From NCBI GenBank assembly GCA_016218415.1, contig JACRED010000002.1, positions 1-35,744 on the forward strand: 35,744 nt of DNA. Direction: 5' to 3'. Below, piece by piece: positions 25,301 through 32,123 of the stretch (its first letter is position 1; each line of letters begins with the position of its first letter). The DNA is from Nitrosomonadales bacterium. GTDB lineage: Bacteria > Pseudomonadota > Gammaproteobacteria > Burkholderiales > Gallionellaceae. The position numbers and the translations under genes are program-made. Under the pieces are notes generated by a model. It saw only the letters and a program-made list of their open reading frames with translations, searched no databases and was not told the origin of the DNA.

Positions 25301-25831
25301 AATGGAGGCGGTGGCGGGTACACCTCGCGGCGCGGCGTGCCGGTAGTGCTGGCGGGCATCGTCGCCGGGCTGCGTATCCAGCAGACGCGGCGCGGGCGCA
25401 TGGCCGTCATCACCCTCGACGATGGCAGCGCGCAGGTCGAGATGACCGTGTTCAACGAGGAGTACGAGCGCAGCCGACCGTGGATCAAGGAGGACGAGCT
25501 GCTGGTGGTGCGCGGCAAGGCTACGCTGGACGAATATTCCGGCAACGTGCGGGTCAGCGGCGAAGAGCTGTTCGACTTCGCCTCGGCGCGTTCGCATTTC
25601 GCGCAACAACTTGCGCTGCGCTGCAACGGCAACGCCAGCATCGCCCAGCTCAAGAAATTATTCATGCCCTATCGCGACGGCAAATGCCCGGTGCAGATAC
25701 ATTACCGCAACGACAACGCCACCTGCCAGATGCGCCTGGGCGAGGCGTGGCAAGTGACCCTGCACGACGATCTGCTGCACGATCTGCGCGTGTTGCTGCG
25801 CGAGGAAAACGTGAAGGTGATTTACGGGTAG
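22346..25831 (+). CDS. dnaE: DNA polymerase III alpha subunit
   Basis: DnaE is the replicative polymerase of the chromosome. From the ATG at 22346 it has 1161 residues, close to E. coli DnaE (1160). The N-terminal PHP domain starts FVHLRLHSEYSISDG. The C-family polymerase core carries the catalytic aspartates D404 and D406 (PDFDVDFCQDGRE) and D558 (KFDFLGLRTL), matching E. coli D401, D403 and D555. Later blocks are RPGPMDLIPDFV, YGFNKSHAAAYALVAYHTAY and a C-terminal OB fold. A Gly-rich stretch (GNGTGNGGGGG) sits near residue 985 just before the OB fold. A TTG at 22334 would add four residues and is less likely. Confidence 0.97.
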   Translation: MPQPSFVHLRLHSEYSISDGMVRVDEAVSAAKQDGMPALALTDLNNFFGLIKFYQAARGAGLKPVAGCDVFITNDADPERPYRLLLLCLSTAGYLLLCRLLSRAFLENQHRGRAELRREWFHQGSDGLIALSGAHLGDVGSALLSGNAAQAKQYAREWAGLFNNRYYLEVQRAGFADEEHYIHGAIQLAAELALPVVATHPVQFLTAEDFKAHEARVCIAEGYVLNDKRRAKAFTAQQYFKTQAEMAELFADMPEALQNSIAIAQRCNLSLMLGKPRLPDFPTPNGESLDDFLRAESARGLQARMAQLYPDGAVRAEKMPEYSARLDFEIETIIKMGFPGYFLIVADFIRWAKSNGVPVGPGRGSGAGSLVAYSLGITDLDPLRYGLLFERFLNPERVSMPDFDVDFCQDGRERVIDYVKNKYGAQCVSQIATFGTMASKAVIRDVGRVMDFPYGLCDTLSKAIPLEGVKPVSLKKAREMEPEINAIAEREEGVPELLELAGRLEDLTRNIGMHAGGVLIAPGQLTDFCPLYCADSSTSVVSQYDKDDVEAIGLVKFDFLGLRTLTILDWAMRHVTRLAGGVAPFTLEPLALDDKATYELLTRANTTAVFQLESRGMKDMLKQARPDRFEDIIALVALYRPGPMDLIPDFVRRKHGEKFDYPHPAVEPVLRETYGIMVYQEQVMQMAQIVGGYSLGGADLLRRAMGKKKVEEMAQQRAIFVEGALRNGTNKEVAGNLFDLMEKFAGYGFNKSHAAAYALVAYHTAYLKAHHPASFMAATLSGDLDNTEKVSIFYADTLQQNIRILRPDVNSSGYVFSPVDEQTIAYGLGAIKGTGEAAINSIVKAREKGPFKDLFDFCRRVDKRIVNRRTVEALIRAGAFDSINDHRAALMASVDAALASADQHARAANQNSLFGHDESDAVLTVQTADVPRWRLREQLAHEKASLGIYLGGHPYQEYAAELANFIRVKLADLTPQFVGQGNGTGNGGGGGYTSRRGVPVVLAGIVAGLRIQQTRRGRMAVITLDDGSAQVEMTVFNEEYERSRPWIKEDELLVVRGKATLDEYSGNVRVSGEELFDFASARSHFAQQLALRCNGNASIAQLKKLFMPYRDGKCPVQIHYRNDNATCQMRLGEAWQVTLHDDLLHDLRVLLREENVKVIYG

Positions 25832-25895
25832 CGCGTGAGCACCAGGATGGCGGGATGGGATCCGTGCGGATCGCCTGATAACCGGAACGAATCAG

Positions 25896-26942
25896 GTGGC
25901 ATCGGTACTGGCAACCGAATACAATGGCCGCGCCGCAGGCGACAGCAGATGCAGTTCCCGCCTGAATCTTAAACCTTGGGATAGTACCGTGATCGATTCT
26001 CCAGAGATATTCCGCCTGATCGAGACTGCCACGCTTTTCCGTGGCATACAGCGCGAGACACTTGAATCCCTGTTCCGCAAGGCAAAACTGGTCACCCTGA
26101 AACAGGGTGAGAAGCTGCTATCCCCGGGCGTCATCAACGAGCAGGTGTATATCGTCCTGTCGGGCCGCCTGAGCGTTCAAATCACACCTTCAACTTCCGC
26201 CGAACCCATTGCGATGCTTGCTCCCGGCGAATGCGTGGGCGAGATGTCGGTGCTGGTCGATGGTCTGGTTTCCGCCTATGTCATTGCAGCCACGAATTGC
26301 GAATTGTTTGCGATAGACTATACCTCCTTCTGGGCGCTCATCGACGGCTCCAACGAGGCCGCGCGCAACATGCTCAACATCCTGGTGCACAGGATACGCC
26401 TGGGCAACGCGGTCATGGCGGACAGCCTGCTTCATCATGAGAGATTCCCGGACGATGACATCATCGACAACACGACCGGACTGTACAACTACCACGGCAT
26501 GCACCGGAAGTTCGACCGGCTGTTGCACCGCTGCGTGGTCGGCAATCAGCCGCTCTGCATTGCAGTGCTGGAAGTGGATGATGATGCCAGGGGCGGCATG
26601 GAAGAAATGCGCGTCGACCAGTCGCTGCACACCATTGCGCAGGCGATGCTGACTTTACTTCGCCCGGATGACCACGCAGCCCGTCTGATAGGGAAGAAAT
26701 TTGCGGTGCTGCTGGCCAATATATCGCTAGTCGATGCCTTTGCCGCAGCCGATCGGCTGCGGGTGACGATCAGTCAGACTCCTATCCCGATGCCCAACGG
26801 AAAAGCCTTGCCCCCGGTTACGATTTCGGCGGGAGTTTGCGAGGCCTTGCCGAGTGACACGTGGGGCACCCTGGTTGCCCGGGCTGATATAGCGCTGGAA
26901 CAGGCCAAAGGCGAGGGCCGCAACCGCGTGGCGCGCGTTTAG
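25896..26942 (+). CDS. CNB-GGDEF protein with degenerate catalytic motifs
   Basis: Residues about 40-165 resemble a cyclic nucleotide-binding domain and 185-345 a GGDEF domain. Both lack key residues. The phosphate-binding cassette reads GECVGEMSVLVDGLVSAYV, without the Arg of the PRSATA motif. The GGDEF signature is replaced by I265-G-K-K-F269, removing the catalytic acidic residues. The inhibitory-site motif RxxD is kept as R256-P-D-D259 exactly five residues before the lost signature, as in active enzymes. It is therefore unlikely to make c-di-GMP but could bind it. The start may be GTG at 25896 (348 residues) or GTG at 25989 (317 residues, directly before the CNB region). It follows dnaE by 64 bases, on the same strand. 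Confidence 0.85.
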   Translation: MASVLATEYNGRAAGDSRCSSRLNLKPWDSTVIDSPEIFRLIETATLFRGIQRETLESLFRKAKLVTLKQGEKLLSPGVINEQVYIVLSGRLSVQITPSTSAEPIAMLAPGECVGEMSVLVDGLVSAYVIAATNCELFAIDYTSFWALIDGSNEAARNMLNILVHRIRLGNAVMADSLLHHERFPDDDIIDNTTGLYNYHGMHRKFDRLLHRCVVGNQPLCIAVLEVDDDARGGMEEMRVDQSLHTIAQAMLTLLRPDDHAARLIGKKFAVLLANISLVDAFAAADRLRVTISQTPIPMPNGKALPPVTISAGVCEALPSDTWGTLVARADIALEQAKGEGRNRVARV

Positions 26943-27051
26943 AGAGATTCCGGAGCGGGAAGGTCTCTTCCTTCGGCAAAGCTCCAGAATGACTTTGCCC
27001 GGCTATATGCCACACCGGCGGCAAAGCATTTTAAATCCCGTCCCCCGGGAA

Positions 27052-27126
27052 TTATTTGCCTGCCGGTACCGGTTTGGGTTGCGGTTTCTTGCCCTTTGAT
27101 TCTTTCTTTTTATCTTTGCTTCCCAT
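27052..27126 (-). CDS. Very small Lys-rich ORF (24 residues)
   Basis: An ATG at 27126 has an excellent AAGGAGA ribosome site 7 nt upstream. The frame encodes 24 residues: MGSKDKKKESKGKK followed by a Pro/Lys tail ending PAGK, then TAA. Ten of 24 residues are Lys, with no hydrophobic segment, so it would be a soluble, disordered basic peptide that might bind nucleic acid or ribosomes. It lies alone in the 298-base gap between the CNB-GGDEF gene and sulP, downstream of sulP on the same strand. I do not recognise a family. The rest of the gap shows a weak hairpin at about 26948-26990 (ATTCCGGAGC against GCTCCAGAAT). Confidence 0.5.
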   Translation of the reverse strand: MGSKDKKKESKGKKPQPKPVPAGK

Positions 27127-27220
27127 GATGTTCTCTCCTTGAGTTTTAAATTAACCGGGGTATGAGTGTATACGAAATTTTGTACTCTTTGCGTATGCGG
27201 GCGTGCGGGGCACTTCCGCT

Positions 27221-27241
27221 GCAGGGCCCCATAAGCCCTGC
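27221..27241 (-). terminator. Hairpin at the end of sulP
   Basis: GCAGGGC (27221-27227) and GCCCTGC (27235-27241) form a perfect 7-bp stem with a 7-nt loop, touching the sulP stop codon. No U-tract follows on the minus strand, so intrinsic termination is doubtful. Confidence 0.35.
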
Positions 27242-28914
27242 TACAGTAACTTCCGCGCGCGCTGCAGCGCATCATCCAGATTCGCCACCACGTTTTCCGT
27301 GCCTATCTGCACGAAGAACCCCGCCTGATGCATCAGGAAATACGGCTGGGTGTGCGGGCCGCACAGGATCAGGTGTTTGCCGTGCTTGCGCAGCTTGCCG
27401 TGCAGGTGTTCGAGTTTGTGCAGCGCGCTGGCATCCATGCTGATCACCTCGTCCATTTTCAGGATCAGCACCTCGGGCTCGTTGTGTGTCTCGGCGAGGA
27501 TGGTTTCCAGCTTGTCCGCCGCGCCGAAGAACAGCGCGCCGAACACGCGGTAGATCACCACGCCTTTCGGTACGGCCTTGCGCATCAGCGTGGCATCGCC
27601 GTCGTCCGGGTGGGGCGATTCTTCCGCGACGCTGACATGGGTGAGATCGGTGATGCGCTTGATGAAGAAGAAGATCGCCACGAACAGGCCGACCTCGACC
27701 GCTACAGTGAGGTCGAAGATCACCGTGAGCAAAAAGGTCACGACCAGAACAGCGCTATCGCTCTTCGGATATTTTCGCAGCGTGGTGAAGCCTTCCCATT
27801 CGCCCATGTTGATCGCGACGATCAGCAATATCGCGGAAAGCGTCGCCAGCGGAATATGTTTGGCGAGCGGCGCGGCGACCAGCACGATGACCAGCAAAGT
27901 GAGCGCATGCACGATGCCGGATACCGGGCTGGTGGCGCCGGAGCGCACGTTGGTCGCGGTGCGCGCGATTGCGCCGGTAGCGGGGATGCCGCCGAAGAAC
28001 GGGACGACGATGTTCGCGAGACCCTGCGCGATGAGCTCCTGATTGGGGTCATGCTTGTCGTCTATCATGCCGTCCGCTACCGCAGCAGACAGCAGCGACT
28101 CGATGGCGCCGAGCAACGCGATGGTCATCGCCGGGGCGATCAGGTGGCGCAGCGCGGCGAAAGTGAACTCGGGCGGATCGAAAGTCGGCAGGCCTTGCGG
28201 GATGCCGCCGAAGCGCGTGCCTATGGTTTCCACCGGCAGGTCGAACAACGCGACGATGACCGTGCCGAGGATCAGCGCGACGATAGGCGAGGGCAGCTTT
28301 TGCGCCCAGGACTTCGGGTAGAACCAGATCAGCAGCGCCGAGCAGACCGCCAGCATCAGCGTGAGGAAATCCACCGTGCCCGCCGCGTGGTAAATGGCTT
28401 GCAGCTTGGGCACGAAATCGGCGGGCATCACCTCGATCTGCAAACCGAAGAATTCCTTGACCTGGCTCAGGATGATCAGCACCGCGATGCCGCTGGTGAA
28501 GCCGATGATCAGCGGGCGCGGGAAGAATTTGATCAGGCTGCCCATGCGCGTCATCCCCATCGCCACCAGCATCACGCCCGCCATCAGCGTGCAGATCAGC
28601 AGGTTGGCGTAACCGTACTGGGCGATGATGCCATACACGATCACGATGAACGCGCCGGTCGGCCCGCCGATCTGCACGCGCGAACCGCCCAGCGCAGAGA
28701 TGATGAAACCGGCGATGATCGCGGTGAAAATGCCCGCCTCGGGCTTGGCGCCGGAGGCGATCGCGAAAGCGATGGCCAGCGGCAGGGCGATGATGCCGAC
28801 GGTGATGCCGGCGGTGACGTCGGTGGAGAAACGGGATTTGTTGTAGCCGCGCAGTGCGTCTATCAGGCGCGGGCGGAAGAATTGCGAGAATTTCACCAGA
28901 AGCGGATTGTTCAT
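27241..28914 (-). CDS. SulP-family anion transporter with STAS domain
   Basis: The 557-residue membrane protein belongs to the SulP/SLC26 family. The N-terminal two thirds hold the transport core: TAGITVGIIALPLAIAFAIASG near residue 33, GGSRVQIGGPTGAFIVIVYG in the TM3 region, and GGIPATGAIARTATN, the conserved segment before the last helices. The C-terminal STAS domain runs from about residue 440 and contains VISMDASALHKLEHL with the Asp-Ala-Ser loop. Family substrates include sulfate, bicarbonate and C4-dicarboxylates; which one applies here cannot be read from the sequence. It lies 69 bases downstream of metG on the same strand, separated by a dRS3-like palindrome. A 565-codon antisense ORF covers it and is a composition artefact. 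Confidence 0.92.
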   Translation of the reverse strand: MNNPLLVKFSQFFRPRLIDALRGYNKSRFSTDVTAGITVGIIALPLAIAFAIASGAKPEAGIFTAIIAGFIISALGGSRVQIGGPTGAFIVIVYGIIAQYGYANLLICTLMAGVMLVAMGMTRMGSLIKFFPRPLIIGFTSGIAVLIILSQVKEFFGLQIEVMPADFVPKLQAIYHAAGTVDFLTLMLAVCSALLIWFYPKSWAQKLPSPIVALILGTVIVALFDLPVETIGTRFGGIPQGLPTFDPPEFTFAALRHLIAPAMTIALLGAIESLLSAAVADGMIDDKHDPNQELIAQGLANIVVPFFGGIPATGAIARTATNVRSGATSPVSGIVHALTLLVIVLVAAPLAKHIPLATLSAILLIVAINMGEWEGFTTLRKYPKSDSAVLVVTFLLTVIFDLTVAVEVGLFVAIFFFIKRITDLTHVSVAEESPHPDDGDATLMRKAVPKGVVIYRVFGALFFGAADKLETILAETHNEPEVLILKMDEVISMDASALHKLEHLHGKLRKHGKHLILCGPHTQPYFLMHQAGFFVQIGTENVVANLDDALQRARKLL

Positions 28915-28942
28915 AGTGGCTGTGTCAGCACCTCCAAGTTGC

Positions 28943-28972
28943 CCGTCATTCCCGCCTGCGCGGGAATGACGG
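28943..28972. repeat. 30-nt palindrome matching the dRS3 pattern
   Basis: Perfect 13-nt arms (CCGTCATTCCCGC and GCGGGAATGACGG) flank CTGC. The core at 28948-28967 fits ATTCCC-N8-GGGAAT, the dRS3 consensus known from Neisseria, where it is a target for filamentous prophage integration. It lies between metG and sulP. Confidence 0.75.
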
Positions 28973-28983
28973 TTATCAATGAA

Positions 28984-31260
28984 TTACTTGACCCGCATCC
29001 CCGGCTGCGCCCCGCTGTCCGGTGACAGGATGAACAACCCCGGCGCGTCGCCGGAAGCCGCCAGCACCATGCCTTCCGACATGCCGAATTTCATCTTGCG
29101 CGGCGCCAGGTTGGCGACCATCACGGTCATGCGGCCCTTGAGCTTCTCGGGATCGTAGGCCGACTTGATGCCCGCGAACACCGTGCGCGGCTTTTCCTCG
29201 CCGATGTCCAGCGTCAGTTTCAGCAATTTCTCCGCGCCCTCCACATGCTCGGCATTGACGATCTTCGCGATGCGCAAGTCGATCTTGGCGAAATCCTCTA
29301 TACCGATGAACTGCTCGAACTCCTTCTCGGCATGCCCCACTTCCTTGTTGGCGGTGTGCTGCTGGTGCGCGGCATGGCGCTGTTCGGAATGTACTTGCGG
29401 AGCGGGTTGCAGGCTTTCCTGGTTGGCGGAGACCATCGCCTCGATCAGCTTGGGATCGAGGCGGGTCATGAGATGTTCATACGAATTGATGACATGCTTT
29501 TTAGGCAGTAAGTCTTGCGCATCGCTCCATTGAAAAGGGGAAACATTGAGAAAATTTTCTATGTTTCGTGCAAGTTCAGGTAGTACGGGTTTCAAATAAA
29601 TTGACAATAACCGGAACATGTTAAGTCCTGTCGTGCATACCTCAAGCAATCGTTGCTCTTTGCCTTCTTGTTTGGCAAGTTCCCAGGGTTTTTCAATAGC
29701 GATATACTCATTCGCTGTATCGCATAGCTTCATGATCACTCTGATTGCTTTTCCATAGTTTCTTGCTTCAAACCAACGAGCAATTAGCTCATGTAAATCC
29801 AATGGCGAATCAACGTGCTTTCCATCGCGTAATTCGGCGCGTATTTCGGTGGCCATTTGTTCAGCTGCTTCGTCAATTGTAACTGGGTCGATTGTTCCTT
29901 CCTTTTCCCCATCAAACACACCTAGATTTGTATCGTCTGAAAGATGTCGAAGTTTGTTTAACCATTTATTGTCATCGTCCGAAATGGCACCGAGCTTGCC
30001 ATCAAAACGCTTGCTGATGAATCCCGCACATCGACTCGCGATGTTGATGTACTTGCCGATCAGGTCGCTGTTCACTTTCGCGACGAAATCTTCCAGGTTC
30101 AGGTCGATGTCCTCCATCGTTCCGTTGAGCTTGGCTGCGTAATAGTAGCGCAGGTATTCGGGGTTGAGCCCCTGTTTGAGATAGCTCTCTGCGGTGATGA
30201 AGGTGCCGCGCGATTTGCTCATCTTCTCGCCGTTGACGGTGAGGAAGCCGTGCGCGAACAGTTTGGTCGGGGTGCGGAAACCGGCGTGTTGCAGCATCGC
30301 GGGCCAGAACAGTGCGTGGAAATACAAAATATCTTTGCCGATGAAGTGGTACAGCTGAGTTTTTGGGTTGTCACCTTCATTGCCTTCGCGTAGCCAGTAG
30401 TCGTCGAAGTTGATGGGGCGACCCTCTCTGTTTTCACGGTCACAGAATTGTTTGAAGCTGCCCATGTAGCCCACTGGCGCGTCCAGCCACACGTAGAAAT
30501 ACTTGCCCGGCGCGTCGGGTATCTCGAAGCCGAAGTAGGGCGCATCGCGCGAGATGTCCCAGTCGGTGAGCTTGTTTTCGCCTTCCGCGCCCAGCCACTC
30601 CTGCATCTTGTTCGCGGCCTCGGGTTGCAGCGCGCCACTGCGCGTCCATTCGCGCAGGAATTGCTGGCAGGTGTCGGCTGAGAGCTTGAAGAAGTAGTGG
30701 TCGGAGTTGCGCAGTTCCGGTTTTGCGCCGGACACGGCCGAGTAGGGGTTCTTCAGGTCGGTGGGGGCATAGGCCGCGCCGCACACTTCGCAGTTGTCGC
30801 CGTACTGGTCTTTTGCGTTGCACTTCGGGCATTCGCCCTTGATGAAGCGATCCGGCAGGAACATGTTCTTGACCGGGTCGTAGTATTGCTCGATGGAGCG
30901 GACCTCGATCAGGTTTTCCGCCCTGAGCTTGCGATAGATTGCCTGCGAATATTCTTTGGTCTCGTTCGAGTTGGTCGAGCCATAGTGGTCGAACTCGACA
31001 TGGAATGCCTTGAAATCGTCGTAGTGTTCCTGCCATACCCGGGCGATCAGTTGCTCGGGCGTGATGCCTTCCTTCTCGGCGCGCAGCATGATCGGCGTGC
31101 CGTGGGTGTCGTCGGCGCACACGTAGTGGCAGGTGTTGCCCCGCATCTTCTGGAAGCGCACCCAGATGTCGGTCTGGATGTATTCGACCAGGTGGCCGAG
31201 GTGGATGCTGCCGTTGGCGTAGGGCAGGGCTGAAGTGACGAGGATTTTTCTTTGGGACAT
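28984..31260 (-). CDS. metG: Methionine--tRNA ligase
   Basis: MetRS charges initiator and elongator tRNA-Met. I start it at the ATG at 31260 ([14 protein letters not shown]), giving 758 residues; a longer frame from 31302 adds an unlikely extension. The HIGH motif is H20-L-G-H23. A zinc knuckle has [17 protein letters not shown] near residue 145. The KMSKS motif is near residue 345 ([11 protein letters not shown]). The C-terminal 110 residues form the EMAPII-like tRNA-binding/dimerisation domain ([16 protein letters not shown] to [16 protein letters not shown]). The anticodon-binding region, about residues 417-588, is encoded by distinctly AT-richer DNA (29495-30010) than either flank, suggesting a mosaic gene. 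All synthetase motifs are intact. Confidence 0.96.
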   Translation of the reverse strand: MSQRKILVTSALPYANGSIHLGHLVEYIQTDIWVRFQKMRGNTCHYVCADDTHGTPIMLRAEKEGITPEQLIARVWQEHYDDFKAFHVEFDHYGSTNSNETKEYSQAIYRKLRAENLIEVRSIEQYYDPVKNMFLPDRFIKGECPKCNAKDQYGDNCEVCGAAYAPTDLKNPYSAVSGAKPELRNSDHYFFKLSADTCQQFLREWTRSGALQPEAANKMQEWLGAEGENKLTDWDISRDAPYFGFEIPDAPGKYFYVWLDAPVGYMGSFKQFCDRENREGRPINFDDYWLREGNEGDNPKTQLYHFIGKDILYFHALFWPAMLQHAGFRTPTKLFAHGFLTVNGEKMSKSRGTFITAESYLKQGLNPEYLRYYYAAKLNGTMEDIDLNLEDFVAKVNSDLIGKYINIASRCAGFISKRFDGKLGAISDDDNKWLNKLRHLSDDTNLGVFDGEKEGTIDPVTIDEAAEQMATEIRAELRDGKHVDSPLDLHELIARWFEARNYGKAIRVIMKLCDTANEYIAIEKPWELAKQEGKEQRLLEVCTTGLNMFRLLSIYLKPVLPELARNIENFLNVSPFQWSDAQDLLPKKHVINSYEHLMTRLDPKLIEAMVSANQESLQPAPQVHSEQRHAAHQQHTANKEVGHAEKEFEQFIGIEDFAKIDLRIAKIVNAEHVEGAEKLLKLTLDIGEEKPRTVFAGIKSAYDPEKLKGRMTVMVANLAPRKMKFGMSEGMVLAASGDAPGLFILSPDSGAQPGMRVK

Positions 31261-31328
31261 GTTGAACTGGCCGAAAAGCTGTAGAGGCGCGGATTTTAGC
31301 AAATCGCGCGCAATAGCGGCGAATTGGT

Positions 31329-31359
31329 TAAAATCGCGCCCATTTAACTCAGGAGAAGC
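31329..31359 (+). promoter_or_regulatory. -10 element and displaced ribosome site of dcd
   Basis: TAAAAT (31329-31334) followed by CGCGCCC is the likely -10 and discriminator. AGGAG (31351-31355) is a strong Shine-Dalgarno, but the dcd ATG lies about 94 bases further on because a repeat block (31360-31448) intervenes. Rejoining AAGC at 31356-31359 to AATG at 31449 would give normal spacing. Confidence 0.55.
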
Positions 31360-31448
31360 GGAAAGTGGTAAGTGGTAAGTGGTAAGTGGGGAATCGCGGT
31401 GCAGCGGTTTGCCACTCCCTACTCCCTACTCCCCACTCCCCATAAAGC
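31360..31448. repeat. Inverted heptamer array in the dcd leader
   Basis: Four 7-bp units on the plus strand (GTGGTAA three times, then GTGGGGA; 31365-31392) are followed by four on the minus strand (GTGGGGA, GTAGGGA twice, GTGGCAA; 31436-31409). AAGC occurs at both edges (31356-31359 and 31445-31448), like a target duplication. The two arms can pair in RNA as short helices separated by small internal loops. Four G-tracts on the minus strand (31417-31441) fit a G-quadruplex pattern. Confidence 0.75.
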
Positions 31449-31449
31449 A

Positions 31450-32016
31450 ATGAGCATCAAGTCAGACAAGTGGATACGCCGCATGGCGGAGCAGCACGGC
31501 ATGATCGAACCTTATTCGCCGACCCAGGTGAAAGAGGTCAACGGCAAGCGCATCGTGTCCTACGGCACGTCCAGCTACGGCTACGATATCCGCTGCTCGA
31601 ACGAATTCAAGCTGTTCACCAACATCAACAGCACCATCGTCGATCCGAAGAACTTCGACCCGAATTCCTTCGTCGAGGTCACCGCCGATTACTGCATCAT
31701 CCCGCCCAATTCCTTCGCACTGGCGCGCACCGTGGAATATTTCCGGATACCGCGCAGCGTGCTGACGGTGTGCCTGGGCAAATCCACCTACGCGCGCTGC
31801 GGCATCATCGTCAACGTCACGCCGTTCGAGCCGGAGTGGGAGGGCTACGTGACGCTGGAGTTCTCCAACACCACGCCGCTGCCCGCGAAGATCTACGCCA
31901 ACGAAGGCGTGGCGCAGGTGCTGTTCTTCGAGTCGGACGAAATCTGCGAGACTTCCTACAAGGATCGCGGTGGCAAGTATCAGGGGCAGGTCGGCGTCAC
32001 GTTGCCCAAGATGTAG
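31450..32016 (+). CDS. dcd: dCTP deaminase
   Basis: Dcd converts dCTP to dUTP, the main route to dTMP in many proteobacteria; thyA lies nearby at the end of the window. The 188 residues start at ATG 31450 ([21 protein letters not shown]), the expected N-terminus. Conserved blocks are [36 protein letters not shown], and [21 protein letters not shown] with the catalytic Glu in the TLEFSN segment. A frame from 31372 adds residues encoded by the repeat and is unlikely. The ribosome site appears displaced by the heptamer array, so expression may depend on RNA folding. Confidence 0.96.
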   Translation: MSIKSDKWIRRMAEQHGMIEPYSPTQVKEVNGKRIVSYGTSSYGYDIRCSNEFKLFTNINSTIVDPKNFDPNSFVEVTADYCIIPPNSFALARTVEYFRIPRSVLTVCLGKSTYARCGIIVNVTPFEPEWEGYVTLEFSNTTPLPAKIYANEGVAQVLFFESDEICETSYKDRGGKYQGQVGVTLPKM

Positions 32017-32060
32017 TTCGTATTCTTGAGCGCTGTATTGCGGACCCCGAAAATTCCTTC

Positions 32061-32088
32061 TTGCGCCACAGCGTGAATCTGCGACAAT
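32061..32088 (+). promoter_or_regulatory. Promoter of the Orn/Lys/Arg decarboxylase gene
   Basis: TTGCGC (32061-32066) and GACAAT (32083-32088) are 16 bases apart, with a TG one base before the -10 (extended -10), followed by CCGCGCC. An AGGGAG ribosome site then precedes the ATG at 32124. Confidence 0.5.
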
Positions 32089-32123
32089 CCGCGCCAATTC
32101 GTTATCCCCACAGGGAGTAATCC

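Noticed and set aside
27328..29025. 565-codon plus-strand ORF over sulP
   Set aside because: Low-complexity Arg/Asp/Gln composition, typical of a reading frame antisense to a membrane protein.
31365..31441. CRISPR-like array in the dcd leader
   Set aside because: Units are 7 bp without spacers and are inverted halfway. No cas genes are present.
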